A stretch of 40,119 nucleotides of DNA from Planctomycetaceae bacterium. GTDB taxonomy: Bacteria; Planctomycetota; Planctomycetia; Planctomycetales; Planctomycetaceae. The notes under the pieces were generated by a model. The model was not told where the DNA came from and ran no database searches. It was given only the letters and a program-made list of their open reading frames with translations. The stretch lies in assembly GCA_900299185.1 (NCBI GenBank), contig OMIV01000381.1:1-40119 (forward strand). Direction: 5' to 3'. The position numbers and the translations under genes are program-made. Of this stretch, positions 8,658 through 17,095 are shown piece after piece; position 1 is the first letter of the stretch; each line of letters opens with the position of its first letter.

Positions 8658-9506
8658 ATGACGAAGAAGCCCATCATCGGGGTCACGGGTGATTTTCGAC
8701 CGGCTCGTCAGGATGCAGGAGCGTTGAGTTGGTTCAACGCGGGTTACTTTGACTGCGTTACTGACGCCAAGATTGAAACCGCCGGCAACAACAAAGCCCG
8801 TAACTGTCCCGGAGGTCTGCCAATCCTCATTCCTCCATTGACCGAGGATGCAGATATCGCGGCAGCCATCGATATGGTTGATGGGCTGGTCATCACTGGA
8901 TGTGCCTTAGACGTTGATATTGTGAAGCAAGGCTACGATCCGCATCCCGCGCTTCGCCCCATGCCTGCTCGTCGTGAAAAGTTCGAACGCACCCTCTGCA
9001 AGCTCGCCATGGAGCGCAAGATTCCGGTGCTTGCCATCGGTTCGGGCATGCAACTGCTCAACCAAGTTTGCGGTGGCACGTTGCTGCGACACATCCCCGA
9101 AGATCTGCCGAAGCCATTGCAGCACAGAGACCCCGTCGAGCCGAACTTGCGACACCTCATTGAGATTGAGGAAGACTCGCTGCTATTCGACATCTACGGA
9201 CCGGGCGAAATCCGTGTGAATAGCCAACACCACATGGCTGTCGGGCAATTGGCCAAGCAGTTCAAAGTGAGTGCTCGCTGCCCAGACGGAGTGATCGAAG
9301 CCTACGAGTCGGTCAACGAGAAGTGGTTCGTTCTTGGAGTGCAATGGCATCCTGAGAATGGCACGTCGTCGCGGCTCGACATGCAAATCTTCGAAGCCTT
9401 CGTCCAAGCTTGTGACGACATTCGCCGAGGTGCCAAGGTCGTTCTGCCGTTCCCGAAGTTGGCATCTCAACAACGAGATCGCGAACGCGAGCGAGTCGCT
9501 GCGTAG
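8658..9506 (+). CDS. Class I glutamine amidotransferase-like (peptidase C26/PuuD family) lacking the catalytic Cys
   Basis: A 282-residue protein of the gamma-glutamyl-gamma-aminobutyrate hydrolase (PuuD, peptidase C26) family. It starts with the family motif KPIIGVTGDFR (residues 4-14), has VDGLVITG (74-81) and ends with GVQWHPE, which keeps the His and Glu of the triad. The nucleophile elbow, normally ICRGMQ, reads IGSGMQ (127-132), so the catalytic Cys is Gly128. The rest is well conserved, including GGTLLRHI. It is therefore probably not a standard gamma-glutamyl hydrolase; a binding or regulatory role, or Ser129 as a substitute, would be speculation. ATG 8658 has GGGAAAGGA seven bases upstream; the frame remains open further 5' without features. 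Confidence 0.85.
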   Translation: MTKKPIIGVTGDFRPARQDAGALSWFNAGYFDCVTDAKIETAGNNKARNCPGGLPILIPPLTEDADIAAAIDMVDGLVITGCALDVDIVKQGYDPHPALRPMPARREKFERTLCKLAMERKIPVLAIGSGMQLLNQVCGGTLLRHIPEDLPKPLQHRDPVEPNLRHLIEIEEDSLLFDIYGPGEIRVNSQHHMAVGQLAKQFKVSARCPDGVIEAYESVNEKWFVLGVQWHPENGTSSRLDMQIFEAFVQACDDIRRGAKVVLPFPKLASQQRDRERERVAA

Positions 9507-9705
9507 TTCGCTCTCTGCTTAAGTGATTGATTCCCACAACAACCCCGCGCCATTCTCGTCACGAGTGCTGACTGATTCACCAAGAGTCATCGTCAGGCTG
9601 CTCGGCAAGAATGTCGCGGGGTTTCGTGCTATGAGTGCGACAGGTTTTGTTGGCAGCTCGCTCGTGCCGCGAGTGAGTCCAGGCTTTGGTCTTTGGAGAA
9701 CTCTC

Positions 9706-11178
9706 ATGCCGTCGTTTGTTCGCTGTGTGATGCTCGCTCTCATTCTCGCAACTAGCTGGCAAACGGTCGTTGCACAGACAGCGACTGGCGAAAAGGCCGA
9801 TCCATTCGCGAAGTGGGAGAAGTCCATCCAAGCCTTTGAAGAACAGGACCAAAGGACTCCGTTCCCCAAAGGTGAGATCGTTTTCGTTGGCAGTTCGAGC
9901 ATTCGCATGTGGAAGGTCGAAGCTTCATTTCCTGGATTCAAAGTTCTGAATCGAGGCTTTGGAGGATCTCAGATTGCAGACTCGGTTCACTTCATCGATC
10001 GCCTTGTCTTGAAGCACGAACCGCGAACCGTCGTCTTCTATGCCGGCGATAACGACATCGCTGGTGGCAAGTCGGCTGAGCAAGTCTTCGCAGACTTTCA
10101 GAAGTTTGCCGAGGCGCTGCATACCAAGCTCCCGCAAACCAAGCTGTTGTTTGTCGCAATCAAGCCCAGCACATCTCGATGGAAGTTGGCCAAGATTCAG
10201 CAGGCCGCCAACTTGGCGATTTACGAATACGCCAAAAGCCACGACTTCATCTCATTCGTCGATGTTTGGCAGCCCATGCTCGATGCCGAAGGTAACCCGC
10301 GAGGCAACCTCCTGCTGAAAGATGGCCTACACATGAATGAGGACGGCTATCGCATTTGGAATGCGCTCGTGCTGCCACATCTTCTTGGCGCAAAAGAACG
10401 AGTTGAAGTTTCCGCACGCGAAGTGACCAACTCGGGCGAGCATCTCTATCGAGTGCAATCTTCCTTACAGGCGGGTGAAACCAAGGTGCGAGTGCTTGTG
10501 CCTGACGACTTGCCGACCAACGGTAAGCCGCGCGTCGTCTACGTGCTTCCGGTCGAAGCAGGTGACGAAAACAAATATGGAGACGGACTCAGCGAAGCCC
10601 GCCGGCTCAACATTGCGAATCGCTGGGGAGTCATTTGCGTGGCTCCGACCTTCAGTCACTTACCGTGGTACGCGGACCATCCGACCGATCCGCAAGTGCG
10701 TCAAGAAAGCTACTTCCTCAAAGTCGTTGTTCCGCTCATTGAAGCCCGCTACCCAACGTCTGGCCGAGCGGAAGATCGCTTACTCTTGGGCTTCAGCAAA
10801 TCCGGCTGGGGCGCGTTCTCACTACTGCTGAGAAACCACCAAGCGTTTGGTAAGGCTGTCGCTTGGGATGCGCCGCTGATGATGAACGCTTCCGGCAAGT
10901 ACGGATCTGGTCCGATCTTTGAAACCGATGAAAACTTTCGAGCCTATCAGCTCACCGAATTGGCGCGACAAGAAGCACTTCGCTTCAACAGCACGCCCCG
11001 CCTTATCCACATCGGTCACGGAAACTTTCGAGCAGAGCATGTCGAATTCGAAGCAGTGCTCAATCAACTGAAGATCGCTCATCTTCATCAAGACGGTCCA
11101 AATCGGAAGCACGTTTGGGAGAGCGGTTGGGTCGAGGACGCCGCTCGTTTACTCCTTTTGGATCAACCAGCGCGCTGA
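9706..11178 (+). CDS. Exported two-domain esterase: SGNH/GDSL hydrolase plus alpha/beta-hydrolase domain
   Basis: A 490-residue protein with an N-terminal signal peptide (about residues 1-23). The first domain is an SGNH hydrolase: VGSSSIRMW (61-69, block I with nucleophile Ser), RGFGGSQ (83-89, block II Gly), GDND (114-117, block III Asn) and DGLHMN (206-211, block V Asp and His). The second half (about 245-490) is an alpha/beta hydrolase-like domain with LGFSKSGWGA (361-370), where Ser364 sits in a nucleophile-elbow-like turn, a possible acid region around WDAP (387-390), and a GHGNF segment near the C-terminus that may hold the His. Both halves look intact. The likely job is deacylation of extracellular polysaccharide or other esters. 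ATG 9706 follows GGAGA by six bases; the open frame extends to 9523 with no export signal. Confidence 0.85.
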   Translation: MPSFVRCVMLALILATSWQTVVAQTATGEKADPFAKWEKSIQAFEEQDQRTPFPKGEIVFVGSSSIRMWKVEASFPGFKVLNRGFGGSQIADSVHFIDRLVLKHEPRTVVFYAGDNDIAGGKSAEQVFADFQKFAEALHTKLPQTKLLFVAIKPSTSRWKLAKIQQAANLAIYEYAKSHDFISFVDVWQPMLDAEGNPRGNLLLKDGLHMNEDGYRIWNALVLPHLLGAKERVEVSAREVTNSGEHLYRVQSSLQAGETKVRVLVPDDLPTNGKPRVVYVLPVEAGDENKYGDGLSEARRLNIANRWGVICVAPTFSHLPWYADHPTDPQVRQESYFLKVVVPLIEARYPTSGRAEDRLLLGFSKSGWGAFSLLLRNHQAFGKAVAWDAPLMMNASGKYGSGPIFETDENFRAYQLTELARQEALRFNSTPRLIHIGHGNFRAEHVEFEAVLNQLKIAHLHQDGPNRKHVWESGWVEDAARLLLLDQPAR

Positions 11179-11322
11179 CCTTCGTGACTTCTATGGCGAA
11201 AGTAGCAAGCGATGATTGACGACGGTTCGGAGACTTGGCTCTACTCACTAACCTTTCGCGGCCCTGGCCAATGATCACGTAAATCGCTCTTTGCCGAAGT
11301 CACTCACTGCTTGGAAGTCTTC

Positions 11323-11994
11323 ATGTTTTGTCGTGTTTTGCTGCTTCTGTTGCTGAGCGTGCTGACCTTGGCGGGATGCCAAGAAGACAAGTCCGCCATG
11401 GCGCTGAAGAACTTAGGCGGCGTTGTTTCGCGCGAGGACGATCGCACGACGGTCAGGTACGTGCATACGAAAGACACAGACACGAAGCTCAAGCGTTTGA
11501 ACTTCCAGATTGCTGGCACCTTCATTCGCATTAGCCACATCGAACTCAACGCGTGCGACGCTTCGGACCGCAGCATCGAACAGCTCACCCGTATTAAAGA
11601 TCTCGAAGTGCTGCACATCTTGCAGTGCCCGCACCTGACCAACGTCTCGATGAAGTTGCTTGGTCAAAACCTCAAGCTGCAAGAGTTGGTCATACTTCAC
11701 ACGCATGCGGACGACCACGGCTTTGAAGACTTGGCGAAGCTTTCTCAGTTACGAACATTGGAAATCAGCGGCATCGGCGACAACACGTTGAACGCCATTA
11801 GCCAGCTCAAGAACTTGGAACGTCTCTCGTTGGTCGACAGCAAGATCAATGAATCCGGGGCTCGCAGTTTGGGACGCATGCCGAACCTTCGAGTGCTCGA
11901 CTTCTATCGCTGCGAAATGCGCGAGAACATCGAGCAGCAAGTCCGGCATGGGCTGCCTCAAACACGCATCACCATTCATCGCAATTCGAAGTAG
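11323..11994 (+). CDS. Leucine-rich-repeat lipoprotein
   Basis: A 223-residue protein with a lipoprotein signal peptide: a hydrophobic core of leucines and the lipobox LAGC, so Cys19 is the predicted lipidated residue. The rest contains about five leucine-rich repeats of roughly 23-25 residues (for example LKLQELVILHTHADDHGFEDL and the following LSQLRTLEISG and LKNLERLSLVDS segments), of the type common in planctomycete surface proteins. LRRs usually mediate protein binding; no enzymatic motif is visible. ATG 11323 has GGAAG five bases upstream; a TTG at 11311 would add four residues. It is followed by an FmdB-like gene 18 bases on, so the two may be co-transcribed. Confidence 0.8.
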   Translation: MFCRVLLLLLLSVLTLAGCQEDKSAMALKNLGGVVSREDDRTTVRYVHTKDTDTKLKRLNFQIAGTFIRISHIELNACDASDRSIEQLTRIKDLEVLHILQCPHLTNVSMKLLGQNLKLQELVILHTHADDHGFEDLAKLSQLRTLEISGIGDNTLNAISQLKNLERLSLVDSKINESGARSLGRMPNLRVLDFYRCEMRENIEQQVRHGLPQTRITIHRNSK

Positions 11995-12012
11995 GTTGAA
12001 GGAGTAGAAGAC

Positions 12013-12312
12013 ATGCCCGTTTACGTTTACGAAATCATCAACGAAGACGGTCAACCCGGAGAGCAATTCGAGATCCGGCAGAGCATTCACGACAAAGCCC
12101 TGCAGGTTCATCCCGACTCGGGCAAGCCAGTCCGACGCGTCATTCAGCCCGCGTATGTCGCCGGTTCCCACTCACAGATGGCGATTGGCAAGAACCTCAA
12201 GAACAATAAGAAGATCGAAGAGCTTGGCTTCACTCGCTACGAGCGCCAGAGCGACGGCACTTACGAGAAGACCGCCGGCAAAGGTCCGAACATGATCAAA
12301 AAGCAGAAGTAG
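12013..12312 (+). CDS. FmdB-like small protein without zinc-ribbon cysteines
   Basis: A 99-residue protein whose first half follows the FmdB/CxxC_CxxC_SSSS pattern: MPVYVYE at the start, then FEIRQSIHDKAL, then HPDSGKPVRRVI. In the classic family these surround two CxxC pairs that bind zinc; here all cysteines are gone (none in the whole protein), with Asp, Ser, His and Gly in their places. The C-terminal half is Lys-rich (NLKNNKKIEELGF, ending MIKKQK), compatible with nucleic-acid or ribosome contact, but that is inference. AAGGAG lies eight bases before ATG 12013. Upstream is the LRR lipoprotein and downstream, 36 bases on, an inositol-phosphatase-like gene, suggesting one operon. Confidence 0.75.
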   Translation: MPVYVYEIINEDGQPGEQFEIRQSIHDKALQVHPDSGKPVRRVIQPAYVAGSHSQMAIGKNLKNNKKIEELGFTRYERQSDGTYEKTAGKGPNMIKKQK

Positions 12313-12348
12313 CAGAGCACATCTCGTTCGAACCTGAGGAAGGAACCT

Positions 12349-13416
12349 ATGGCTCCGAACGGCGACAGCGAATGGACCGACCGCTTGCTGCAAGTCGGCT
12401 TCGCGGTGCAACAACGCTTACACCAGCAGTTACGTTCGGCAGCAACCTGGGACGAACTCGCCATCTCCACAGGTGAGATGGCGGGAGACCGGATCTACGC
12501 GATTGATCGCGATGTCGAAGATCTAATTCTGCACGAGATCTCGCGTTGGCCGCTCGACTGCTTTCCGCTGCTCTTGGTCGCAGAAGGATTCGGTGAATCC
12601 GGCCAGCTCTGCTTTTCGGGGCCGTCACAACGCCCCCTTGAGAACACTCCCAATTCAGCGTCGCTCAAGTACCGCATCCTCATGGATCCGATCGACGGGA
12701 CGAGGATGCTGATGTACGACAAACGCTCGGCGTGGTTCTTAGCCGCAGTTGCTCCAGATCGAGGCGACCAGACATCTCTAGCAGATGTGTTCGCCTCTGT
12801 GATGGTCGAGCTGCCTCCCAGCAAACAAAACCTTGCCGACTGCTTCACTGCGACGTGCGGTCATGGGACGAATGGATTTCGCGTCGACGTTACTGAGGCT
12901 GAGAACAATTCGACGCATTCTCGGCGAGTTCCCATTCCCGTGCGACCGAGCCCTCGCACCAATCTTCGCGATGGCTTCGTCTCGGTTGTCAGCTACTTCC
13001 CTGGTCTCAAGGTCATGGCAGCAGAGCTGGCGGAAGCAATCGCGGCCGTTGATCAGCAAATGGGGTTGGCCCCGAATTCATTCGACGACCAATACATTTC
13101 AACGGGCGGGCAACTTGTTCAACTGATGACGGGACGAGACCGCTGCGTCATTGATCTCAGGCCCATCTGGGCAAAGTCCGATCGTTGCCGAGGCCGAGTG
13201 ATCTCCGCTCATCCGTATGACCTCGCCGGACTGCTCGTTGCTCAAGAAGCTGGAGTTATTGTGACAGACGGTTATGGCCAATCTCTCAACGCGCCGTTCG
13301 ACGTGACGTCTGAGGTGCATTGGTGCGGCTATGCGAATGCCGCCATTCAACGGCTCGTCGAACCCATCGTGCAATCACACATCCATGACGAACTCAAGGT
13401 ACCGGGCCACGAATAA
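12349..13416 (+). CDS. Inositol monophosphatase family protein
   Basis: A 355-residue member of the Mg2+-dependent Li+-sensitive phosphatase superfamily (inositol monophosphatase, CysQ, FBPase-like). The central metal-binding motif DPIDGT is at residues 113-118, an upstream acidic Glu in VAEGFGE (77-83) replaces the usual GEE, and the C-terminal motif YDLAGLLVAQEAGVIVTD (about 289-306) matches the family's second signature. It is longer than typical inositol monophosphatases (about 260-280), with inserts around residues 85-105 and 140-205, so the substrate may differ. ATG 12349 is preceded by AAGGAA. The position downstream of the FmdB-like gene suggests co-transcription. No partner identifies the pathway. 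Confidence 0.87.
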   Translation: MAPNGDSEWTDRLLQVGFAVQQRLHQQLRSAATWDELAISTGEMAGDRIYAIDRDVEDLILHEISRWPLDCFPLLLVAEGFGESGQLCFSGPSQRPLENTPNSASLKYRILMDPIDGTRMLMYDKRSAWFLAAVAPDRGDQTSLADVFASVMVELPPSKQNLADCFTATCGHGTNGFRVDVTEAENNSTHSRRVPIPVRPSPRTNLRDGFVSVVSYFPGLKVMAAELAEAIAAVDQQMGLAPNSFDDQYISTGGQLVQLMTGRDRCVIDLRPIWAKSDRCRGRVISAHPYDLAGLLVAQEAGVIVTDGYGQSLNAPFDVTSEVHWCGYANAAIQRLVEPIVQSHIHDELKVPGHE

Positions 13417-13425
13417 GATCGAGTC

Positions 13426-13461
13426 GCGGAGCGACTCAGCTACGTAGCTCAGTCGCTCCGC
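13426..13461. repeat. Near-perfect 36-base palindrome, copy 1 of a dispersed repeat
   Basis: The arms at 13426-13436 and 13451-13461 are perfect complements (11 bp), and the centre 13438-13449 is itself a perfect 12-base palindrome; only one opposed pair in 36 bases fails to match. A nested alternative hairpin also forms at 13421-13437. A 41-base stretch from 13420 matches 34403-34443 at 38 of 41 positions. It lies between the inositol-phosphatase-like and M50-like genes, like a REP-type intergenic element. Confidence 0.8.
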
Positions 13462-13545
13462 AACTGAGAAGATCCAGCAATGCGTTGCCGCTGAAATCAC
13501 TCAACCACGAGCATCGATCACTCCCCAATTGACGAGGTGGCCGCC

Positions 13546-14118
13546 ATGTCACGATTTCCGCAAGTGCTGCTCATCCTCACGTTCATCCCTATGTGCTGGC
13601 TGGGGATGATGGCGGCTCATGAATGCGGTCATGTGATGGCCGCTATTTGTTCTGGTGGGACAGTCACCAAAATCGTGCTCCATCCATTCGCAATCTCGCG
13701 CACTGATATCGATCCCAATCCGCATCCGCTGTTGGTCGTTTGGGGCGGGCCATTGCTGGGAGTCCTCTTGCCCCTTGGTATCTGGGGGCTCTTTCGACTC
13801 GCACAATGGCCACTCGACTTTCTGCCGCGTTTTTGGGCTGGGTTCTGCTTGATCGCAAATGGTGCCTACATCGGAATCGGATCGTTCGACGCGATCGGCG
13901 ATGCGCGTGAGATGCTGCTCCACAAAACGCCACTGTGGTCTATGTGGCTCTTTGGTGTCCTCACTGTCCCCTGTGGTTTCGCAGTATGGCATCGGCTGGG
14001 AACGTCATTCGGCCTGGGCTCGGCTGCGGGGCACGTTGATCGCCGAGCCGTCATCAGCTCGGTGCTGCTGTTTGTCACCATGACGACGCTGCTTGGTCTT
14101 CTCTGCCCCACTTCCTGA
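13546..14118 (+). CDS. Putative M50-like integral membrane metalloprotease
   Basis: A 190-residue membrane protein with about four to five hydrophobic segments (residues 7-24, 60-85, 95-115, 130-148 and 168-187). The zinc-protease motif HECGH (25-29, HExxH) lies at the end of the first segment, as in the site-2 protease (M50) fold, and a conserved-looking FDAIGDA stretch (about 122-128) could supply the third ligand region. It is short for M50 and has no PDZ domain. It probably acts within or near the membrane, but the substrate is unknown. ATG 13546 has GACGAGG eight bases upstream; a GTG at 13537 would add three residues. It follows the palindromic repeat and precedes a cyclase-family gene. 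Confidence 0.7.
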   Translation: MSRFPQVLLILTFIPMCWLGMMAAHECGHVMAAICSGGTVTKIVLHPFAISRTDIDPNPHPLLVVWGGPLLGVLLPLGIWGLFRLAQWPLDFLPRFWAGFCLIANGAYIGIGSFDAIGDAREMLLHKTPLWSMWLFGVLTVPCGFAVWHRLGTSFGLGSAAGHVDRRAVISSVLLFVTMTTLLGLLCPTS

Positions 14119-14193
14119 AGTTCGCGGCCATCGATTAAAGAACCCGATCGCTTGGATGCATCAAGGAATCCATCGCACTTTAGGAGCCAGCAA

Positions 14194-14973
14194 GTGTTGC
14201 CTCGTCATCGCCTTATCGACCTCAGTGTTCCGCTCGAAAACAACTCTGTCAGCGAGCCGTTGCCTGGCACAATTCACTATGTCGATCATCAAACCGAGGG
14301 CCTCGCGCAGATGAGTCACTTCTTCGGTGTGAAGCCGGAAGACCTTGTCTATTCGCAGGGTGAAGGTTGGGCGATCGAAGAGTTGAAGATGATTACGCAC
14401 ACCGGCACCCACGTTGACGCGCCGTACCACTACGGTCGCACGTCTGGAGGGCAACCAGCCAAACGCATCGACGAAGTGCCGCTCGAATGGTGCTTCGCAC
14501 CGGGAGTCATCTTCGACATGCGTCATAAGGCTGCCGGTGAAGTCATCACGGTCGATGATCTCAAGAACGAACTGACGCGCATCGGCTATCAACTCAAGCC
14601 GCTCGACATCGTGCTGTTGCAGACCGGGGCGGATAAGCGGATCAACTCGAAGGAGTACTTCTTACAGCCGGGCCTCGGTCGCGAATCGACGCTTTGGCTG
14701 GTGGAGCAGGGTGTGAAAGTCATCGGTATTGATGCCTACACACTCGACCGCCCGTTTGCTGCGATGGTCGCCGATTACCGCCGAACCGGAGACGGTCGAC
14801 TCATCTGGCCGGCTCACTTTGCAGGCATCACCGCCGAGTACTGCCAGATCGAGAAGCTCACAAACCTCGACCAGATCCCAATGCCATTCGGATTCTACGT
14901 CTCATGCCTACCCGTGAAGATCAAAGCCGCCAGCGCCGGCTGGTGCCGAGCTGTAGCAATGATTCCAGAATAG
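14194..14973 (+). CDS. Cyclase-family metal-dependent hydrolase (kynurenine-formamidase-like)
   Basis: A 259-residue member of the cyclase family (PF04199), which includes bacterial kynurenine formamidase. The metal-binding hallmark HTGTHVDAPYH is at residues 69-79, with the early LIDLSVPL (8-15) and a later GIDAYTLDRP region also typical. No tryptophan-degradation genes are nearby, so kynurenine is only one candidate substrate; related enzymes cleave other amides, lactones or isatin. The start is GTG 14194 with TAGGAG seven bases upstream; the frame is open to TTG 14152 but the extra residues are not family-like. Confidence 0.82.
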   Translation: MLPRHRLIDLSVPLENNSVSEPLPGTIHYVDHQTEGLAQMSHFFGVKPEDLVYSQGEGWAIEELKMITHTGTHVDAPYHYGRTSGGQPAKRIDEVPLEWCFAPGVIFDMRHKAAGEVITVDDLKNELTRIGYQLKPLDIVLLQTGADKRINSKEYFLQPGLGRESTLWLVEQGVKVIGIDAYTLDRPFAAMVADYRRTGDGRLIWPAHFAGITAEYCQIEKLTNLDQIPMPFGFYVSCLPVKIKAASAGWCRAVAMIPE

Positions 14974-15130
14974 AAATCGACGTTCGAAGAGTCTCGTGGG
15001 CGCTGTGCAAACTGCGTCGTGCTTCCCGACTTCAATTCTCGTATTGTGAAGTTCGTTGATCACACGCCCAATCAGCGCTGCGGACATGAAGCGTTTATGC
15101 AATTGGACCGAGTGAGTGCCTGCTAAAAAG

Positions 15131-15160
15131 AAACGGGACGGCAAGATTGCCGTCCCGTTT
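15131..15160 (-). terminator. Intrinsic terminator of the PQQ-propeller gene
   Basis: A perfect 13-bp stem (15131-15143 with 15148-15160) and 4-base loop lie 38 bases past the minus-strand stop codon, and the minus strand runs into TTTTT (A residues at 15125-15129 on plus). Confidence 0.85.
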
Positions 15161-15198
15161 GAAATGCGACTTCACGTCAGGTGCTTACCGAGATCGCA

Positions 15199-16887
15199 CT
15201 ATTCTTTCTTGCCGATCGCGAAGAGCACGGACTTATTTGCGATGAACAGCGTGTCGTTAGCCACAACTGGCGTGCTGTAGACAGCGTTGCCCATGTTGAC
15301 TTCAGCAATCTGCTTCTGCTTCTTGCTGAGTTCGAAGATCACGATATCGCCGTCTTCATCGCCCATGTAGACCTTGTCTTCCACGATCAGCGGCGAGCCC
15401 CACGAGGCTGCGAACATGTCGTAAGTCCAATACGCCTTCGGCGGGAAGGTGCCGTCTTCGTTCTTTTGAGTCTTGTCGATTTCCTTCGCATCGACGCAGT
15501 GGAACAACCCGCTGTAGTCCGCACAGAACACGAGATTGTTCTTGATCGCCACGGTGCCGATCGTGCGATGCATCGTTTCTTCAAAGTCGATCTTGCCGTT
15601 ACCGTCGCGATCGCTCTTGGAATAACGCCAGACCGCTGCCGAGTTCGGATTCAGCTCGACCTTGTCGCCTTCTTCAGCCGCCTGCAGACGACGATGTTCG
15701 ACCGGCTTGCCGTTCTTGTCCTTAACCAACGTTGGACTGACGTCGCCGCGTTTATTGGGATCGATGCACCACATGTGACCGATACCTTCGCCGTGCTCGG
15801 GGTCTTGACCAACCGAGATGTAGACCATGCCGTCATAGATCACGGGGGTCGCAATCAGCTCGTTACGAGTACCTCGACCGCCGAGGATCCACTTCGACTC
15901 TTTCGGATTGCAATCAAACTTCCACAGCAACTTGGCGTTGCCTTTGCCATCGCCCTTTGGATCGAAGCAGTAAAGCCAAGTATCGCCACCGGCAAACATG
16001 ACCTGCTCTTGGCCATTGAAGACACCGTAAGTCGGAGACGACCACTGACCGTGCAGAATGTTGATGCCTGGGCTCTTGTCGGACCAAAGCACTTTTCCGG
16101 TGTTGCGATCCATCGCAATGAAGCTGGCAGCTTCTGGAGCGGGAATGTTGATGTGCGACTCATCGACACCGTTGGCCGTATGCACGAAGAGCACGTCTCC
16201 GGCAAACGTCACCGAGCAGCTACACATGTTGTGCTGAGAAACGCCCAGCGCCGCCATCATGTCGTAACGCCAGATGATGTCGGCTTCGTACTTGTCTTCG
16301 TTGGGTTCGGTCTTGAAGGGGCCGTCGTTCTCTCCATCGCGAAAGCCTTCAGCGTCGCAGCAGACGACTTCGCCGCGGCTGGTCACGTACCACACGCGAT
16401 TGCCATCAACAGCGGGCGAGCAACAGATGCCTTGCAGCGGCCAGTCATGCACGCGGCCAGTCGGCAACTTGGGGCTCGAGTGCTGCCACAAGAACTCGCC
16501 GGTCTTCTCATCGAAGCACAGCAGGCATCCCAAGTCGACGCTCGACGGATAGCGCTTGATGTAGCCCGCGCCGTTATTGGTGCCGACATAGACCTTGCCA
16601 TTCGCGACGACGGGGTTGCCATAAGTCTGCGAACCGAGATTCGCTTTCCACTTGATGTTCTCGCCGGATTCAACGTCCCACTTGGTCACGATGCCCTTGC
16701 CGTCGGGCGTGTTATTGCGCGAGTTCGTTCCGCCCCACATCGGCCAGTCCTTGGCGCCAACCTTCAAGGTCGAGATGAACTTCGATGCTGCTGCCGTTGG
16801 ATCGAATCCTTTGTCCTGAGCCGAACTTTCCGTCATCGCCCCCGCAGCCACAACCGCCGCGAGTGCCAAAGAAAACCGAAGCTTCAT
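15199..16887 (-). CDS. Exported PQQ-type beta-propeller protein with an EF-hand-like loop
   Basis: A 562-residue protein with a signal peptide (about 1-24) and a WD/PQQ-like beta-propeller fold: blades recur as DxxTGExxW and GNPVVANGKVYV-type segments (for example 92-101, 125-134, 258-268, 538-549). Between blades, residues 425-436 form DRDGNGKIDFEE, a canonical EF-hand calcium loop. Two adjacent Cys-Cys pairs occur at 155-156 (GICCSP) and 176-177 (VVCCDA). Whether it binds PQQ is unclear, since many such proteins in this phylum have no known enzyme activity. ATG 16887 is preceded by GGAGA five bases upstream. A strong terminator follows. The next upstream minus-strand gene is a second propeller protein, but separate spacing suggests its own unit. 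Confidence 0.87.
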   Translation of the reverse strand: MKLRFSLALAAVVAAGAMTESSAQDKGFDPTAAASKFISTLKVGAKDWPMWGGTNSRNNTPDGKGIVTKWDVESGENIKWKANLGSQTYGNPVVANGKVYVGTNNGAGYIKRYPSSVDLGCLLCFDEKTGEFLWQHSSPKLPTGRVHDWPLQGICCSPAVDGNRVWYVTSRGEVVCCDAEGFRDGENDGPFKTEPNEDKYEADIIWRYDMMAALGVSQHNMCSCSVTFAGDVLFVHTANGVDESHINIPAPEAASFIAMDRNTGKVLWSDKSPGINILHGQWSSPTYGVFNGQEQVMFAGGDTWLYCFDPKGDGKGNAKLLWKFDCNPKESKWILGGRGTRNELIATPVIYDGMVYISVGQDPEHGEGIGHMWCIDPNKRGDVSPTLVKDKNGKPVEHRRLQAAEEGDKVELNPNSAAVWRYSKSDRDGNGKIDFEETMHRTIGTVAIKNNLVFCADYSGLFHCVDAKEIDKTQKNEDGTFPPKAYWTYDMFAASWGSPLIVEDKVYMGDEDGDIVIFELSKKQKQIAEVNMGNAVYSTPVVANDTLFIANKSVLFAIGKKE

Positions 16888-17095
16888 GTCGTTCTCCATC
16901 GAAATGATGTTTGAAATCAATCTGACAAACTCGGGGCGTCTTCAATCCGCGAGTGACTCGCCTTCGATCAACCGTCTGACGCCGTTGCTAGTTGCAAGAG
17001 CGATGAAGCTCCCAAGCAACTCACTGTGAAGGCGTTTGAGGAACTATCTCTCGCCGACTCGTCGGCATTTCCCCAAGACGCCAGAGCATAGAGCA

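Noticed and set aside
15181-16914. A 577-codon open frame on the plus strand, antisense to the PQQ-propeller gene
   Set aside because: It mirrors the codon structure of the propeller gene on the other strand; no motif, signal or ribosome binding site supports it.
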